Assembly (NCBI RefSeq): GCF_024609245.1
Contig: NZ_JANJYH010000003.1
Span: 310,001-374,000 of the forward strand
DNA: 64,000 nt
DNA from: Haloarchaeobius sp. FL176
GTDB taxonomy: Archaea > Halobacteriota > Halobacteria > Halobacteriales > Natrialbaceae
Direction: 5' to 3'
Part shown: one piece after another, positions 33,039 to 40,792 of the stretch
Numbering within the stretch: the stretch's first letter is position 1
Layout of the letters: each line of letters begins with the position of its first letter
Notes under the pieces: model-generated
The model's database searches: none
Told to the model about the DNA's origin: nothing
What the model saw: only the letters and a program-made list of their open reading frames with translations
Translations under genes and position numbers: made by a program

Positions 33039-34100
33039 TCAGTCGGCCTCGTCCGTCCCCGGCCGTCGGCGACGCCGACGCCGTGCCAGGAACCGCTTCG
33101 TCGCGGCCCCCGGACCGCCTTCGATGGGCCACCCCTTGGTCCGCCACGCAGGCGGTTCGGGCTCGAACTCGGAACACCCCCCCGAGCACTCGCCGGCGGT
33201 CTGACAGCGGGATTTCGCGTCACACCAGGGCAGGACCGCGCCGTCCGCGCGTGGTCTGTAGTGCCGGCAGTCCGGGCGCATCGTCTCGACGTAGGAGCGC
33301 CAGCCGCGGGCGTAGGCGCGCTCGGCGATCTCGCGGCGCTTCCCCGCCTTCCACGGAGGGTCGGCGTACTCGAACCGCGCGGCGGAGGCGTCGAACGCGG
33401 AGCCGGCGGGTCGCTCCAGGATGCGGGTACCGGGGTCCGCGACGGCCAGCGAGCGGGCGTGCCAGGCGACGGTTCCGGTGTCCTCGCTACCGGCGTTGTC
33501 CGTCTCGAGGGTGACGATGCCGGCCTGCACCGGCAGGTCCTCGAACAGCACGGGTTCGACGGCCCCGTCGGTTGCGCGGGTCGCCACCCAGGCCTCGTCG
33601 GCGAGCGAGAGCGCCACGTCGTACTCCAGCTGCGAGACGAGTGCGTCCGCCGCGCTCGCGTCGAGGTCCGGCTTGTTCTCGATGGCGACGATGCGCCGGC
33701 ACCAGTCCGGGTAGGGCCACTTCCGGCGGCACTCGATCCGGTTGCCGTTCTTGCGTGTCTCGACGATGCCGCGGTCCGCGGCCCGGTGTAGTGCCTCGCG
33801 GACGTACCGCCACGGGTAGCCCGGGTGGGGGAGCGCGTCGCGGTAGTAGGTCCAGTCTTCGGGCGCGTGCCGGACCACGTGGAGGAGGTCCGAGTCGAGC
33901 GCGTCCAGTCCGAACCTCGCCCGCTGGCGCAGGCCCTCGGGGTCGCACTCCAGAACGAGGGTGTCCCAGCGCCGGTCCTGGATGCCGAGCTGGCGCGCGA
34001 CGACGACGACCGAGTCGTCGCGGGCGGGCTCCCACGCTCGCTCGGCCCAGCGACAGACCCGCAGCTCGAACGCGAACTCGGTGTCCTCGCCGGGGAGCAT
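33039..34100 (-). CDS. DUF5787-like protein with nuclease-like core and cysteine cluster
   Basis: A 353-residue protein starting near 34100. FELRVCRWAERAWEP and VVARQLGIQDRRWDTLVLECDP open the N-terminal domain. A winged-helix-like stretch (about 90-135) follows. The strand VAIENKPDLDASAADALVSQL then carries an E-x-K spaced like the PD-(D/E)xK nuclease core, and later SLADEAWVAT. A C-terminal four-to-six-cysteine cluster (CRHYR, CDAKSRC, CSGGC) could bind metal or an Fe-S cluster, as in Cas4/AddB-type nucleases. The basic tail is RRRRRRRPG. The nuclease role is inference. Confidence 0.7.
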   Translation of the reverse strand: MLPGEDTEFAFELRVCRWAERAWEPARDDSVVVVARQLGIQDRRWDTLVLECDPEGLRQRARFGLDALDSDLLHVVRHAPEDWTYYRDALPHPGYPWRYVREALHRAADRGIVETRKNGNRIECRRKWPYPDWCRRIVAIENKPDLDASAADALVSQLEYDVALSLADEAWVATRATDGAVEPVLFEDLPVQAGIVTLETDNAGSEDTGTVAWHARSLAVADPGTRILERPAGSAFDASAARFEYADPPWKAGKRREIAERAYARGWRSYVETMRPDCRHYRPRADGAVLPWCDAKSRCQTAGECSGGCSEFEPEPPAWRTKGWPIEGGPGAATKRFLARRRRRRRPGTDEAD

Positions 34101-34237
34101 GCTCGTGCCTGTGCGTTCGAGTGCCGAAGCCGTTACGGGTCGGCGGCGGATGGGAGGGGCTTCGGCCGGGCGTACCGGACGTCGACGGTGATTCCTTCGA
34201 TAGATTGAAGCCTGCACACAAAATCCAGAAGAGTCCC

Positions 34238-34855
34238 ATGCATCTCGTCCTCGACTACGGCGGCGTCATCGTGCAAAACGGCGACGAACGCGAGCACGCG
34301 CACCTGCTGGGTGCCGACCCCGAAGCGGACCCCTACCCGGGCTGGATCGCCTACCTCGCGTTCCGCAACGGCTTCGTCCAGACCACGGACGGGTACGTCG
34401 ACCTCCTCTCGACGCTCGCGGGCGCGTCCGAGGACGCGTGTCGGGAGTACGTCGAGCAGACGTGGCTCGACCCCGAGTTCCCCGCGGAACACGTCGCTGT
34501 CCTCGAGACGCTCGCGGCCGAGCACACGCTCGTCCTCTTCGGCAACATGGCGCGCCCGTGGGTCGAGACGGTGCTCTCCGAGCACGGCGTCCTCGACTGC
34601 TTCGACGAACTCGTCGTCTCCTCGGAGATCCAGCGCGCGAAACCCCATCCGCGGGGCTACGTCGAGTGCCTGCCCGATGGCGACGAGCCGGTCGCGTTCG
34701 TCAGCGACGAGTACAACGAGGACCTCATGATGGGCGAGTCTCTCGGGATGACGTCGGTCTGGGTCGAGAACGAGGACGACGAGACGCCGTTCCGCGAGCC
34801 CGACGTCACGATATCGACGCTCGCCGAGCTGCCCGAGGTTCTGGCCGAGAACTAA
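34238..34855 (+). CDS. HAD family hydrolase
   Basis: A 205-residue HAD subclass I protein. Motif I is VLDYGGVI, where the nucleophile Asp is present and the second Asp is replaced by Gly, as in several HAD-IA members. Motif II is VLFGNM. The lysine is in SSEIQRAKPHPRGY, and motif IV is FVSDEYNEDLMMGESLGM. The cap is helical. Likely a small-molecule phosphatase of unknown substrate. Divergent from the DUF5787-like gene. Confidence 0.86.
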   Translation: MHLVLDYGGVIVQNGDEREHAHLLGADPEADPYPGWIAYLAFRNGFVQTTDGYVDLLSTLAGASEDACREYVEQTWLDPEFPAEHVAVLETLAAEHTLVLFGNMARPWVETVLSEHGVLDCFDELVVSSEIQRAKPHPRGYVECLPDGDEPVAFVSDEYNEDLMMGESLGMTSVWVENEDDETPFREPDVTISTLAELPEVLAEN

Positions 34856-34892
34856 CGGTCGGTCGATAGCTCGTCGCCCCGGGACAGACCCA

Positions 34893-35537
34893 CTATCCGG
34901 CATCGACGAAGCCCCGCACGAGCGCCGCCTCGGCCTTCCGGAGGAGCTCGCCCGCGGTGCTCCCCGCACAGCCGAGTTCGGCCGCCACGTCCGCGACGCT
35001 CCCCGTTCTCGGCACCTCGTAGTAGCCAACCGCGACGGCCGCCGCGAGCGCCTCCCGCTGGCGCGCGGTCACGTCGACCGCGGGCGTCGTCCACCGCCGG
35101 AAGTCGGCGACACGCTCGACGGTCGCGTCGACGTGCTCGCGCAGGTCGGCGTGGAACGCCGCGAGGAACTCGCTCTCCCCGACGGCCTCGAAGCGGGCAC
35201 GACCGCCCGGCTCGAACGTCACCGGCGGCAGGAAGACGACGCCCGAATCGGCGACGAGGTCGAGCACCGGCGCGCCGAGTTCGTACTCCGTCTGGTGGAC
35301 GAACGCGTAGGTGCCGCCGTCGCCCGTGACGAGGTCGACGGCGGTGCTGCTCCCGACCGCGTCGAGCAGCGACCGGACCGCATCGGGCTCTCCCCCGTAC
35401 CAGGCCAGCGTCGTCACCGTGTCCATCGGTCCCCACATCAGTAGCTCCGCGCGCGAGACCGGGCTCTCGTCGAGCTGGCGATGCATCGGGTGCGCCAGCG
35501 ACGGCGGGTAGTCGACCGCGAAGGTGACGCGTCGCAC
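34893..35537 (-). CDS. HTH-10 (bacterio-opsin activator type) transcriptional regulator
   Basis: A 214-residue protein read from a GTG at 35537. The N-terminal ligand-type domain (about 1-140) carries alternating strands. The C-terminal HTH-10 (about 150-210) reads VTARQREALAAAVAVGYYEVPRTGSVADVAAELG and then GELLRKAEAALVRGF, the signature of the haloarchaeal Bat-like family. A TATA box at 35561-35569 sits 24-32 bases before the GTG, which decides this start against upstream ATGs. It is divergent from an alpha/beta hydrolase it may control. Confidence 0.88.
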   Translation of the reverse strand: MRRVTFAVDYPPSLAHPMHRQLDESPVSRAELLMWGPMDTVTTLAWYGGEPDAVRSLLDAVGSSTAVDLVTGDGGTYAFVHQTEYELGAPVLDLVADSGVVFLPPVTFEPGGRARFEAVGESEFLAAFHADLREHVDATVERVADFRRWTTPAVDVTARQREALAAAVAVGYYEVPRTGSVADVAAELGCAGSTAGELLRKAEAALVRGFVDAG

Positions 35538-35560
35538 GGACGGACGGTGCACGCCGACAG

Positions 35561-35586
35561 TATTTAAAACGCCGCATCCATGCGGC
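35561..35586. promoter_or_regulatory. shared divergent promoter with TATA box and inverted repeat
   Basis: TATTTAAAA (35561-35569) is usable in both directions. The inverted repeat GCCGCAT-CC-ATGCGGC (35571-35586) follows directly, between the HTH-10 gene and the hydrolase gene. It is well placed as the regulator's own binding site. Confidence 0.55.
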
Positions 35587-35622
35587 CAAACTGCCTCTCC
35601 GCCGCGGCGGGAACGTGTTCGT

Positions 35623-36528
35623 ATGAGCACTTCGCCGGACCTGCAGGACGCGCCGCCGACCGACGCCGGGAGCGCCGGCACGAGACCTGATGGACCCGCC
35701 ACCGCCACCACCGCAGACGGCCGCACCGTCACCTACGCGGAGTACGGAGCCACGGACGGCACGCCCCTGGTGTTCCTCCACGGCACACCCGGCTCGCGCG
35801 TGCTCGGCCGGCTGTTCGACGACGCGGCGCACGAGCGGGACTGTCGCATCGTCGCTCCGGACCGCCCCGGCTACGGCGACTCGGACCCCGCACCGGACGT
35901 CACCGTCGCGGACATCGCGGACGACCTCGTCGCGGTCCTCGACCACGCCGGCGTCGAACGCGCGCCGGTCGTCGGGTTCTCCGGCGGTGCGGCCGTCGCG
36001 GTCGCACTGGCCGGTCGCCACCCCGACCGCATCGAGGCGGTCCACAGCGTCTCCGGTGTCGCACCGCCGTCGCTCCGGACCGAGCAGCCAGCCGTCCAGC
36101 GGCTGCTCGAGACGCTGGCGACCCGGACGCCACGCCTCCTGTCCGGCCTCGTCCGCGGACAGTCCTGGGTCGCCGACCGTGGCTCCCCGTCGGTGGTGGT
36201 CTCGCAGTACACCGACAGCGAGGGCGCGGCCGCGCTGTCCGAGAGCCAGGCGGAGACGTTCCGCCGGGACTTCGTCGTCGGCGTGGGCCCGCAGCGGACG
36301 GGCCTGGTCAACGAAACGCGCCTCCTCGGGCACGCCTGGCCCGTCCAGCCCGCCGAGCTCTCGGTGCCGCTGCACTGCTGGCACGGCGACCGCGACGCGA
36401 ACGTGCCCGTTGCAGACGCTCGGCGGGTCGCGGACGCCGCCGACGCCGAGCTGACCGTCGTCGACGCCGACCACGCGACCGCACTGGTCGAGTTCCGGGG
36501 GGCGCTGCTCGACGCCTGTCACGGGTAA
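35623..36528 (+). CDS. alpha/beta hydrolase
   Basis: A 301-residue hydrolase. The oxyanion region FLHGTPGSRVLG is at about 51-62, and the nucleophile elbow GFSGGAA places serine at 120. An Asp lies in HGDRDANVPV (about 262) and the His in VDADHATAL. The APDRPGYGDSD loop is typical of the family. Epoxide hydrolase, esterase or haloperoxidase-like activity cannot be distinguished. It has a low-complexity N-terminal extension of about 28 residues. Divergent from an HTH-10 regulator. Confidence 0.9.
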   Translation: MSTSPDLQDAPPTDAGSAGTRPDGPATATTADGRTVTYAEYGATDGTPLVFLHGTPGSRVLGRLFDDAAHERDCRIVAPDRPGYGDSDPAPDVTVADIADDLVAVLDHAGVERAPVVGFSGGAAVAVALAGRHPDRIEAVHSVSGVAPPSLRTEQPAVQRLLETLATRTPRLLSGLVRGQSWVADRGSPSVVVSQYTDSEGAAALSESQAETFRRDFVVGVGPQRTGLVNETRLLGHAWPVQPAELSVPLHCWHGDRDANVPVADARRVADAADAELTVVDADHATALVEFRGALLDACHG

Positions 36529-36615
36529 GCACTGACCGTCGCGAGGTACTTGGCCGTCGCTGGAGGGGTAGAATGGGAGAGACGATTGCGAGACGGCTCG
36601 CGGAGCCGGTGGCGA

Positions 36616-37062
36616 CTAGTCGTCGCCGGCTTCTTTCTCTGCTTCGAGTTCGTTCAGGAACTCGTGGGCGTCTTCGAGGATTTCGCGTGGACCGTCCTGC
36701 GTGACGGTGTTGAACGCCTGTTCGTAGTCCCGCCACTGGAGGTCGCGGTGCTCGGTCGAGAGCTCCGCGCTGGCCTCGAACGACCGGGCGATGAACAGGT
36801 GAACCGTCTTGTGGATGGTATCGCCACCCGCCTCGAAGACGTAGTCGTACTCTTCTCTAAATCCGTCGATGAGACGGAAGTCGTGGATGCCTGCTTCCTC
36901 TTTCACTTCTCGAATAGCCGTCTGCTGGAGTTCTTCGTCTCCCTCGACACCGCCCTTCGGGAACTCCCAGTCACCAGGGCGGCTCTTTAGCAGAAGGTAC
37001 TCGCGCCGGCCCCGCGTGTCGCGAAAGAGGATGGCACCTGCGCTCGTAGCTTCGACTGCCAT
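36616..37062 (-). CDS. Nudix hydrolase, bis(5'-nucleosyl)-tetraphosphatase-like
   Basis: A 148-residue enzyme of the Ap4A hydrolase type: VEATSAGAILFRDTRGRREYLLLKS, then WEFPKGGVEGDEELQQTAIREVKEEAG, a complete Nudix box at 37-58, and a downstream EYDYVF tyrosine segment. It is expected to cleave diadenosine tetraphosphate or related dinucleotides. The start at 37062 is chosen because MAVEAT begins the family. Seven extra residues are possible from 37083. Divergent from the S10-like gene. Confidence 0.9.
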   Translation of the reverse strand: MAVEATSAGAILFRDTRGRREYLLLKSRPGDWEFPKGGVEGDEELQQTAIREVKEEAGIHDFRLIDGFREEYDYVFEAGGDTIHKTVHLFIARSFEASAELSTEHRDLQWRDYEQAFNTVTQDGPREILEDAHEFLNELEAEKEAGDD

Positions 37063-37163
37063 TACCACCTTGTAAAGCGTCACCAGTTAAGAGAATATCG
37101 GACGGCCGGCGACACGTCTCAATGGGTTTTTCACCCTCAGCCGCGACCAGTTCCTATACGACC

Positions 37164-37496
37164 ATGAGCTTCGTCACACGCCTCACACTCCAGAGCGGGG
37201 ACCGCGCCGCCCTCGACAGCGTCGTCGAGGACATCCGCGAGCGCGTCTCCCGGAAGGGTGCGGAGATGAAAGGCCCGCACTCCGCTCCACCGGAGCGTCT
37301 CCGCGTGCCGCAGTACAAACAGCCGACCGACGACACCGCCGCCCAGTTCGACGCCTGGAACTACACCGTCTACAGGCGCGAGATCGAGATCGTCGGCCAC
37401 GACGACCTCGCACACACCATCGCCGCCGGCTCGGCGTTCCCCGACTCCGTCCACGTCGCCGCCGAGGTCGAACAGATCCGGTCGCAGGGCTCGTAA
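37164..37496 (+). CDS. uS10-like (uS10/mL48 family) ribosomal protein paralogue
   Basis: A 110-residue protein with the S10 fold pattern: VTRLTLQSGDRAALDSVVEDIRERVSRKGAEMKGPHSAP, then the exposed loop PPERLRVPQY. The usual S10 would have a histidine/arginine-rich KTRIHKR-type loop, replaced here by KQPTDDTAAQFDAW. It ends TVYRREIEIVGHDDLAHTIA. The true ribosomal S10 of archaea is about 102 residues with a different centre and lies by the elongation factor genes, so this is a divergent paralogue of unknown role. Confidence 0.8.
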   Translation: MSFVTRLTLQSGDRAALDSVVEDIRERVSRKGAEMKGPHSAPPERLRVPQYKQPTDDTAAQFDAWNYTVYRREIEIVGHDDLAHTIAAGSAFPDSVHVAAEVEQIRSQGS

Positions 37497-37715
37497 CCGG
37501 TCTCCGCTCCCGGTTTTATCTCACTGCGGTTCCGGACCGCGAGGCGTCCGGCCGAGCGCGGCTGTTGCTGCTCTCTCGACGATTCCGAGGGACAGCCGCG
37601 CCCACGCTCTCGTTCACAGTGGCTGGACACTCCCGAGTCGAGACCAGCGACGCCACAGCCGGAAACACACGGCGGCAACTCCGCGGTTAAGTGCCTCGGG
37701 CGCGTCGCCCCGGAC

Positions 37716-38987
37716 ATGGTAGACAGAGACAGACTCGTCGCGTTGCGGCGGGCGTTCCATCGCCAGCCGGAGCCGGCGTGGCGCGAGTACTGGACGACCG
37801 CGCGCATCGTCGAAGAGCTGGAGGTCATCGGCGTCGACGAGCTCCACGTCGGCCCGGACGCACTGAACACGGACGAGCGGATGGCAGTGCCGCCCGAGGC
37901 GGAGCTCGAATCGTGGTACGACCGGGCAGTGGACGCCGGTGCGGACGAGGGAGTCCTCGAACAGCTCCGGGGCGGGCACACGGGGGCGGTCGCGGTCGTC
38001 GAGCAGGGCGCGGGGCCGACAGTCGGCCTGCGGGTCGACATCGACGGTCTCCCGCGCGAGGAGTCCACGGACGAGGCGCACGAGCCGGCCACGGAGGGCT
38101 TCCGCTCGGAGACCGGTGCGATGCACGCCTGCGGGCACGACGGCCACGCGACGATCGGCCTCGGCGTGCTGGAGGCCGTGAAGGAGAGCGACTTCGCGGG
38201 GACGCTGAAGGTGTTCTTCCAGCCGGCCGAGGAGGTCGTCGGCGGCGGGAAGGCGATGGCGAAGTCGGGGCATCTCGACGACGTGGACTACCTGCTCGCG
38301 CTGCATCTCGGGCTGGACCACCCGACCGGCGAGGTCGTCTGTGGCATCGACGAGTTCCTCGCGGTGAAGCACATCGACGTCCGGTTCACGGGCGAGCCAG
38401 CCCACGCCGGCGCGAAGCCGGAGGAGGGCGAGAACGCGGTGCAGGCGGTCGCCAGCGCCATCCAGAACCTCTACGCGATACCGCGGCACTCAGACGGCGC
38501 GACGCGGGTCAACGTCGGGCGGCTCGAGGCCGGGAACGCGACGAACATCGTCGCCGAGGCGGCCGCCATGGAGTGCGAGGTCCGCGGCGTGACGACGAAG
38601 CTCAAGGACTACATGGACGAGCGCGCCCACCGCGTCATCGAGAACGCGGCGGCGATGCACGGCTGCGAGTCCGAGACCAGCGTCGCCGGCGAGGCTCCCT
38701 CCGCGCGGAGCGACGACGAACTCGTCGACATCGTGGGCCACATCGCTGGCGGGAACGCCGACGTGGAACGCGTGGTCGACCGCGACGCCCTCGGTGGGAG
38801 TGAGGACGCGACGTTCCTCATGCAGGCAGTCCAGCGACGCGGCGGTCTCGCGGCGTACGTCTGCGTCGGCACGGACCACCCCGGCGGCCACCACACCGCG
38901 ACGTTCGACGTGGACGAGGACTCCCTCCCCATCGGTGTCGACGTGCTCGCCGGGGCCATCGAGGCCATCGCCGACGAGCGCCCCTGA
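37716..38987 (+). CDS. M20 family metallopeptidase / amidohydrolase (AbgA-like)
   Basis: A 423-residue di-zinc hydrolase. Metal-binding motifs are visible: D108-x-D (VDIDGLP), MHACGHDGH at 136-144, the catalytic PAEE at 170-173, and a late histidine in the TDHPGGHHTATFD segment. A lid/dimerisation domain with GEPAHAGAKPEEGENA is inserted at about 220-340. The length and motif spacing fit p-aminobenzoyl-glutamate or N-acyl amino acid hydrolases. Substrate not known. Transcribed alone after 219 bases of non-coding DNA. Confidence 0.9.
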   Translation: MVDRDRLVALRRAFHRQPEPAWREYWTTARIVEELEVIGVDELHVGPDALNTDERMAVPPEAELESWYDRAVDAGADEGVLEQLRGGHTGAVAVVEQGAGPTVGLRVDIDGLPREESTDEAHEPATEGFRSETGAMHACGHDGHATIGLGVLEAVKESDFAGTLKVFFQPAEEVVGGGKAMAKSGHLDDVDYLLALHLGLDHPTGEVVCGIDEFLAVKHIDVRFTGEPAHAGAKPEEGENAVQAVASAIQNLYAIPRHSDGATRVNVGRLEAGNATNIVAEAAAMECEVRGVTTKLKDYMDERAHRVIENAAAMHGCESETSVAGEAPSARSDDELVDIVGHIAGGNADVERVVDRDALGGSEDATFLMQAVQRRGGLAAYVCVGTDHPGGHHTATFDVDEDSLPIGVDVLAGAIEAIADERP

Positions 38988-39068
38988 CGCAGCGAGTTAT
39001 TTTCCCACATTCTTTCTCGAATAGCTATCCGAAAGTGTTATTTGATTCCCGCGTGCTGTACAAAATTA

Positions 39069-39509
39069 ATGTCAGAAACAGCTGTTCGAACCGTCGGCCT
39101 CTCGACGGCGGTCCTCGTGGGGGCGCTCACGGCGTCCGTTCTGGTGGTCGTCGGACTCGTACTCGGCCCGTTCGGAGTGGACCCCGGGAAAGGGTTCGTC
39201 GCGACCCACGGCGCGTGGACGCTCGCCGTGGTCGCCCTGGCCGCCGGCTTCCTGCAGACGTTCGTCACGACCGCTGCCCACCAGCATTACAGCTGGGCCC
39301 GCGCCCCGGGTGTGTTGCTCCACTTCGCGTGGACGCTCGCCCTCGGCTACGCGCTCGTCACGGTCGGTGTGAGCATCGTCCCGCTGGTGCTCTGTCTCGC
39401 CAACGGCTTCGCTACGGTCGGCCTGCTCACGGCCGACGAGGCGTTCGACACCGGCCGCACCGACACCTCCGAGATGCACGCCACCGATATCGGCACCGGC
39501 TACCGCTGA
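39069..39509 (+). CDS. four-pass membrane protein of unknown function
   Basis: A 146-residue hydrophobic protein with helices at about 10-32, 45-66, 78-98 and 100-120 and a polar C-terminal tail (FDTGRTDTSEMHATDIG). The histidines of AAHQHYSW between helices are the only conspicuous polar residues. A TATA-like AT stretch precedes the ATG at 39069. Unrecognised family. Confidence 0.68.
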   Translation: MSETAVRTVGLSTAVLVGALTASVLVVVGLVLGPFGVDPGKGFVATHGAWTLAVVALAAGFLQTFVTTAAHQHYSWARAPGVLLHFAWTLALGYALVTVGVSIVPLVLCLANGFATVGLLTADEAFDTGRTDTSEMHATDIGTGYR

Positions 39510-39552
39510 GTCGGCATCCTACTCCAGCGAACCCAATAATTTTAGGACAGAC

Positions 39553-39560
39553 TTTTTTAT
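39553..39560 (+). promoter_or_regulatory. T-rich element: TATA box of the 39583 gene, possible terminator of the 39509 gene
   Basis: TTTTTTATTT lies about 25-30 bases before ATG 39583. It also provides the only T-run after the previous stop. One element may serve both ends. Confidence 0.45.
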
Positions 39561-39582
39561 TTCATTAGTCCAACTACTATGC

Positions 39583-40011
39583 ATGGCGAGACCGACGTAC
39601 CGGCCGACGACAGTGACGTTCGCAGCGTTCGTCGCGGCCATCGGGGGGTTCTGGACGCTCATCGACAGCGGCCTGCTGTTCATCATCGGCGCATCGTTCG
39701 ACTCGGCAGTCGTCGTCGTAGTCGGCGGGGCGATGATCCTGTTCGGCCTGCTTCGGATGCTCCTCGCCGGCGCCCTGTTCCAGATGCGGACCTGGTCACG
39801 CCCGGTCGGGATGGTGCTGTTCGCGCTCGCAGCGGCGATCAACATCTGGAGTATCGTCACGACCGGTGGTGGCGGGAGCATCGTCGCGTTCGTCGCCAAC
39901 GGGGGCGCGTTCGTCGGACTCGCGATGAGCGGTGACGCGTTCTCGCCGGACATCGAGAGCGCCGACATCAGCGACGAGCCCGCGACGAAGATCGGGACCG
40001 GCTCTCGATAG
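39583..40011 (+). CDS. four-pass membrane protein of unknown function
   Basis: A 142-residue protein with four hydrophobic helices (about 12-32, 40-62, 74-92 and 98-115) and an acidic C-terminal tail. Motifs such as FWTLIDSGLLFIIGASF and RTWSRPVGMVLFALAAAINIW recall small haloarchaeal DUF families with paired helices. No function is known. A TATA-like T run lies 25 bases upstream. Confidence 0.68.
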   Translation: MARPTYRPTTVTFAAFVAAIGGFWTLIDSGLLFIIGASFDSAVVVVVGGAMILFGLLRMLLAGALFQMRTWSRPVGMVLFALAAAINIWSIVTTGGGGSIVAFVANGGAFVGLAMSGDAFSPDIESADISDEPATKIGTGSR

Positions 40012-40226
40012 GTCGGCGACCTCGCCGGAGTCATGCTCGCGGCCAACCTGTCGACGGTCGCCGGGCTGGCGGTGAGCGGTACGCGTTCGAGACCAACGAC
40101 GGGCGAACGGCCGTCGAGGACGATGGAGCGGCAGTCCGGAGGAGGTCGCGGGAGGGCCCGTCGCGGGGGCAGCCGGCCGCCACGGCCACGTGAACTTCTT
40201 TTGCAGGCTAGTACCACTGGAGACAC

Positions 40227-40787
40227 ATGCCCTCCCGTCGCGAGGTGCTCCTGACGACGGCCGGGACGGCGGCACTCGGTGGCTGTCTCTCGTCACTCTC
40301 GGCGTCGTCCGGTCCCGGGCCAGAAGCACTCCCGCGGACCGTCCGGGTCACCCACGTCGACTCGGTGTCGGCCCCGATGGCGTCGGTCAATGTCGAACTG
40401 ATGCACAGCCGCGTCACGAGCGACCGGACCGTAGAAATCCGCGTCGAGGTCCGGAACGACGGCGACGAGGTGCGGTCGTTCGACTTGTCGTGCCGGTCGG
40501 TGCTGGACCCCATCGTGTTCGACACCGGCCGGACCTACCTGCTCACACTTCCGAGCGCAAGGTTCGAGGGCGAATGCTGGCAACGCACCGGAGACCGACC
40601 GCTGGCGTCCGATAACTGCGACACGAACGTTCGACTCGCGCCCGGCGAGTCGTGGAGTAACGAGATGTGGCTGTGGTCGAATCGGTCCGGCTGTGTCCCG
40701 ACCGGCGAGTACCGGTTCGTCGACCGGCTGTCGTTGGTGGAATCGAACGAGGAGTTCGGGTTCGAACTGGCGGTAACGGACGACTGA
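40227..40787 (+). CDS. Tat lipoprotein of unknown function
   Basis: A 186-residue protein with a twin-arginine signal (SRREVLLTTAG) and lipobox LGGC at about 17-20. The domain is beta-rich, with VELMHSRVTSDRTVEIRVEVRNDGDEVRSFDL resembling a CARDB-like immunoglobulin fold, plus several cysteines (SCRSV, ECWQR, NCDTN, GCVPTG) that could pair outside the cell. Unrecognised family. Confidence 0.72.
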   Translation: MPSRREVLLTTAGTAALGGCLSSLSASSGPGPEALPRTVRVTHVDSVSAPMASVNVELMHSRVTSDRTVEIRVEVRNDGDEVRSFDLSCRSVLDPIVFDTGRTYLLTLPSARFEGECWQRTGDRPLASDNCDTNVRLAPGESWSNEMWLWSNRSGCVPTGEYRFVDRLSLVESNEEFGFELAVTDD

Positions 40788-40792
40788 CCGGC

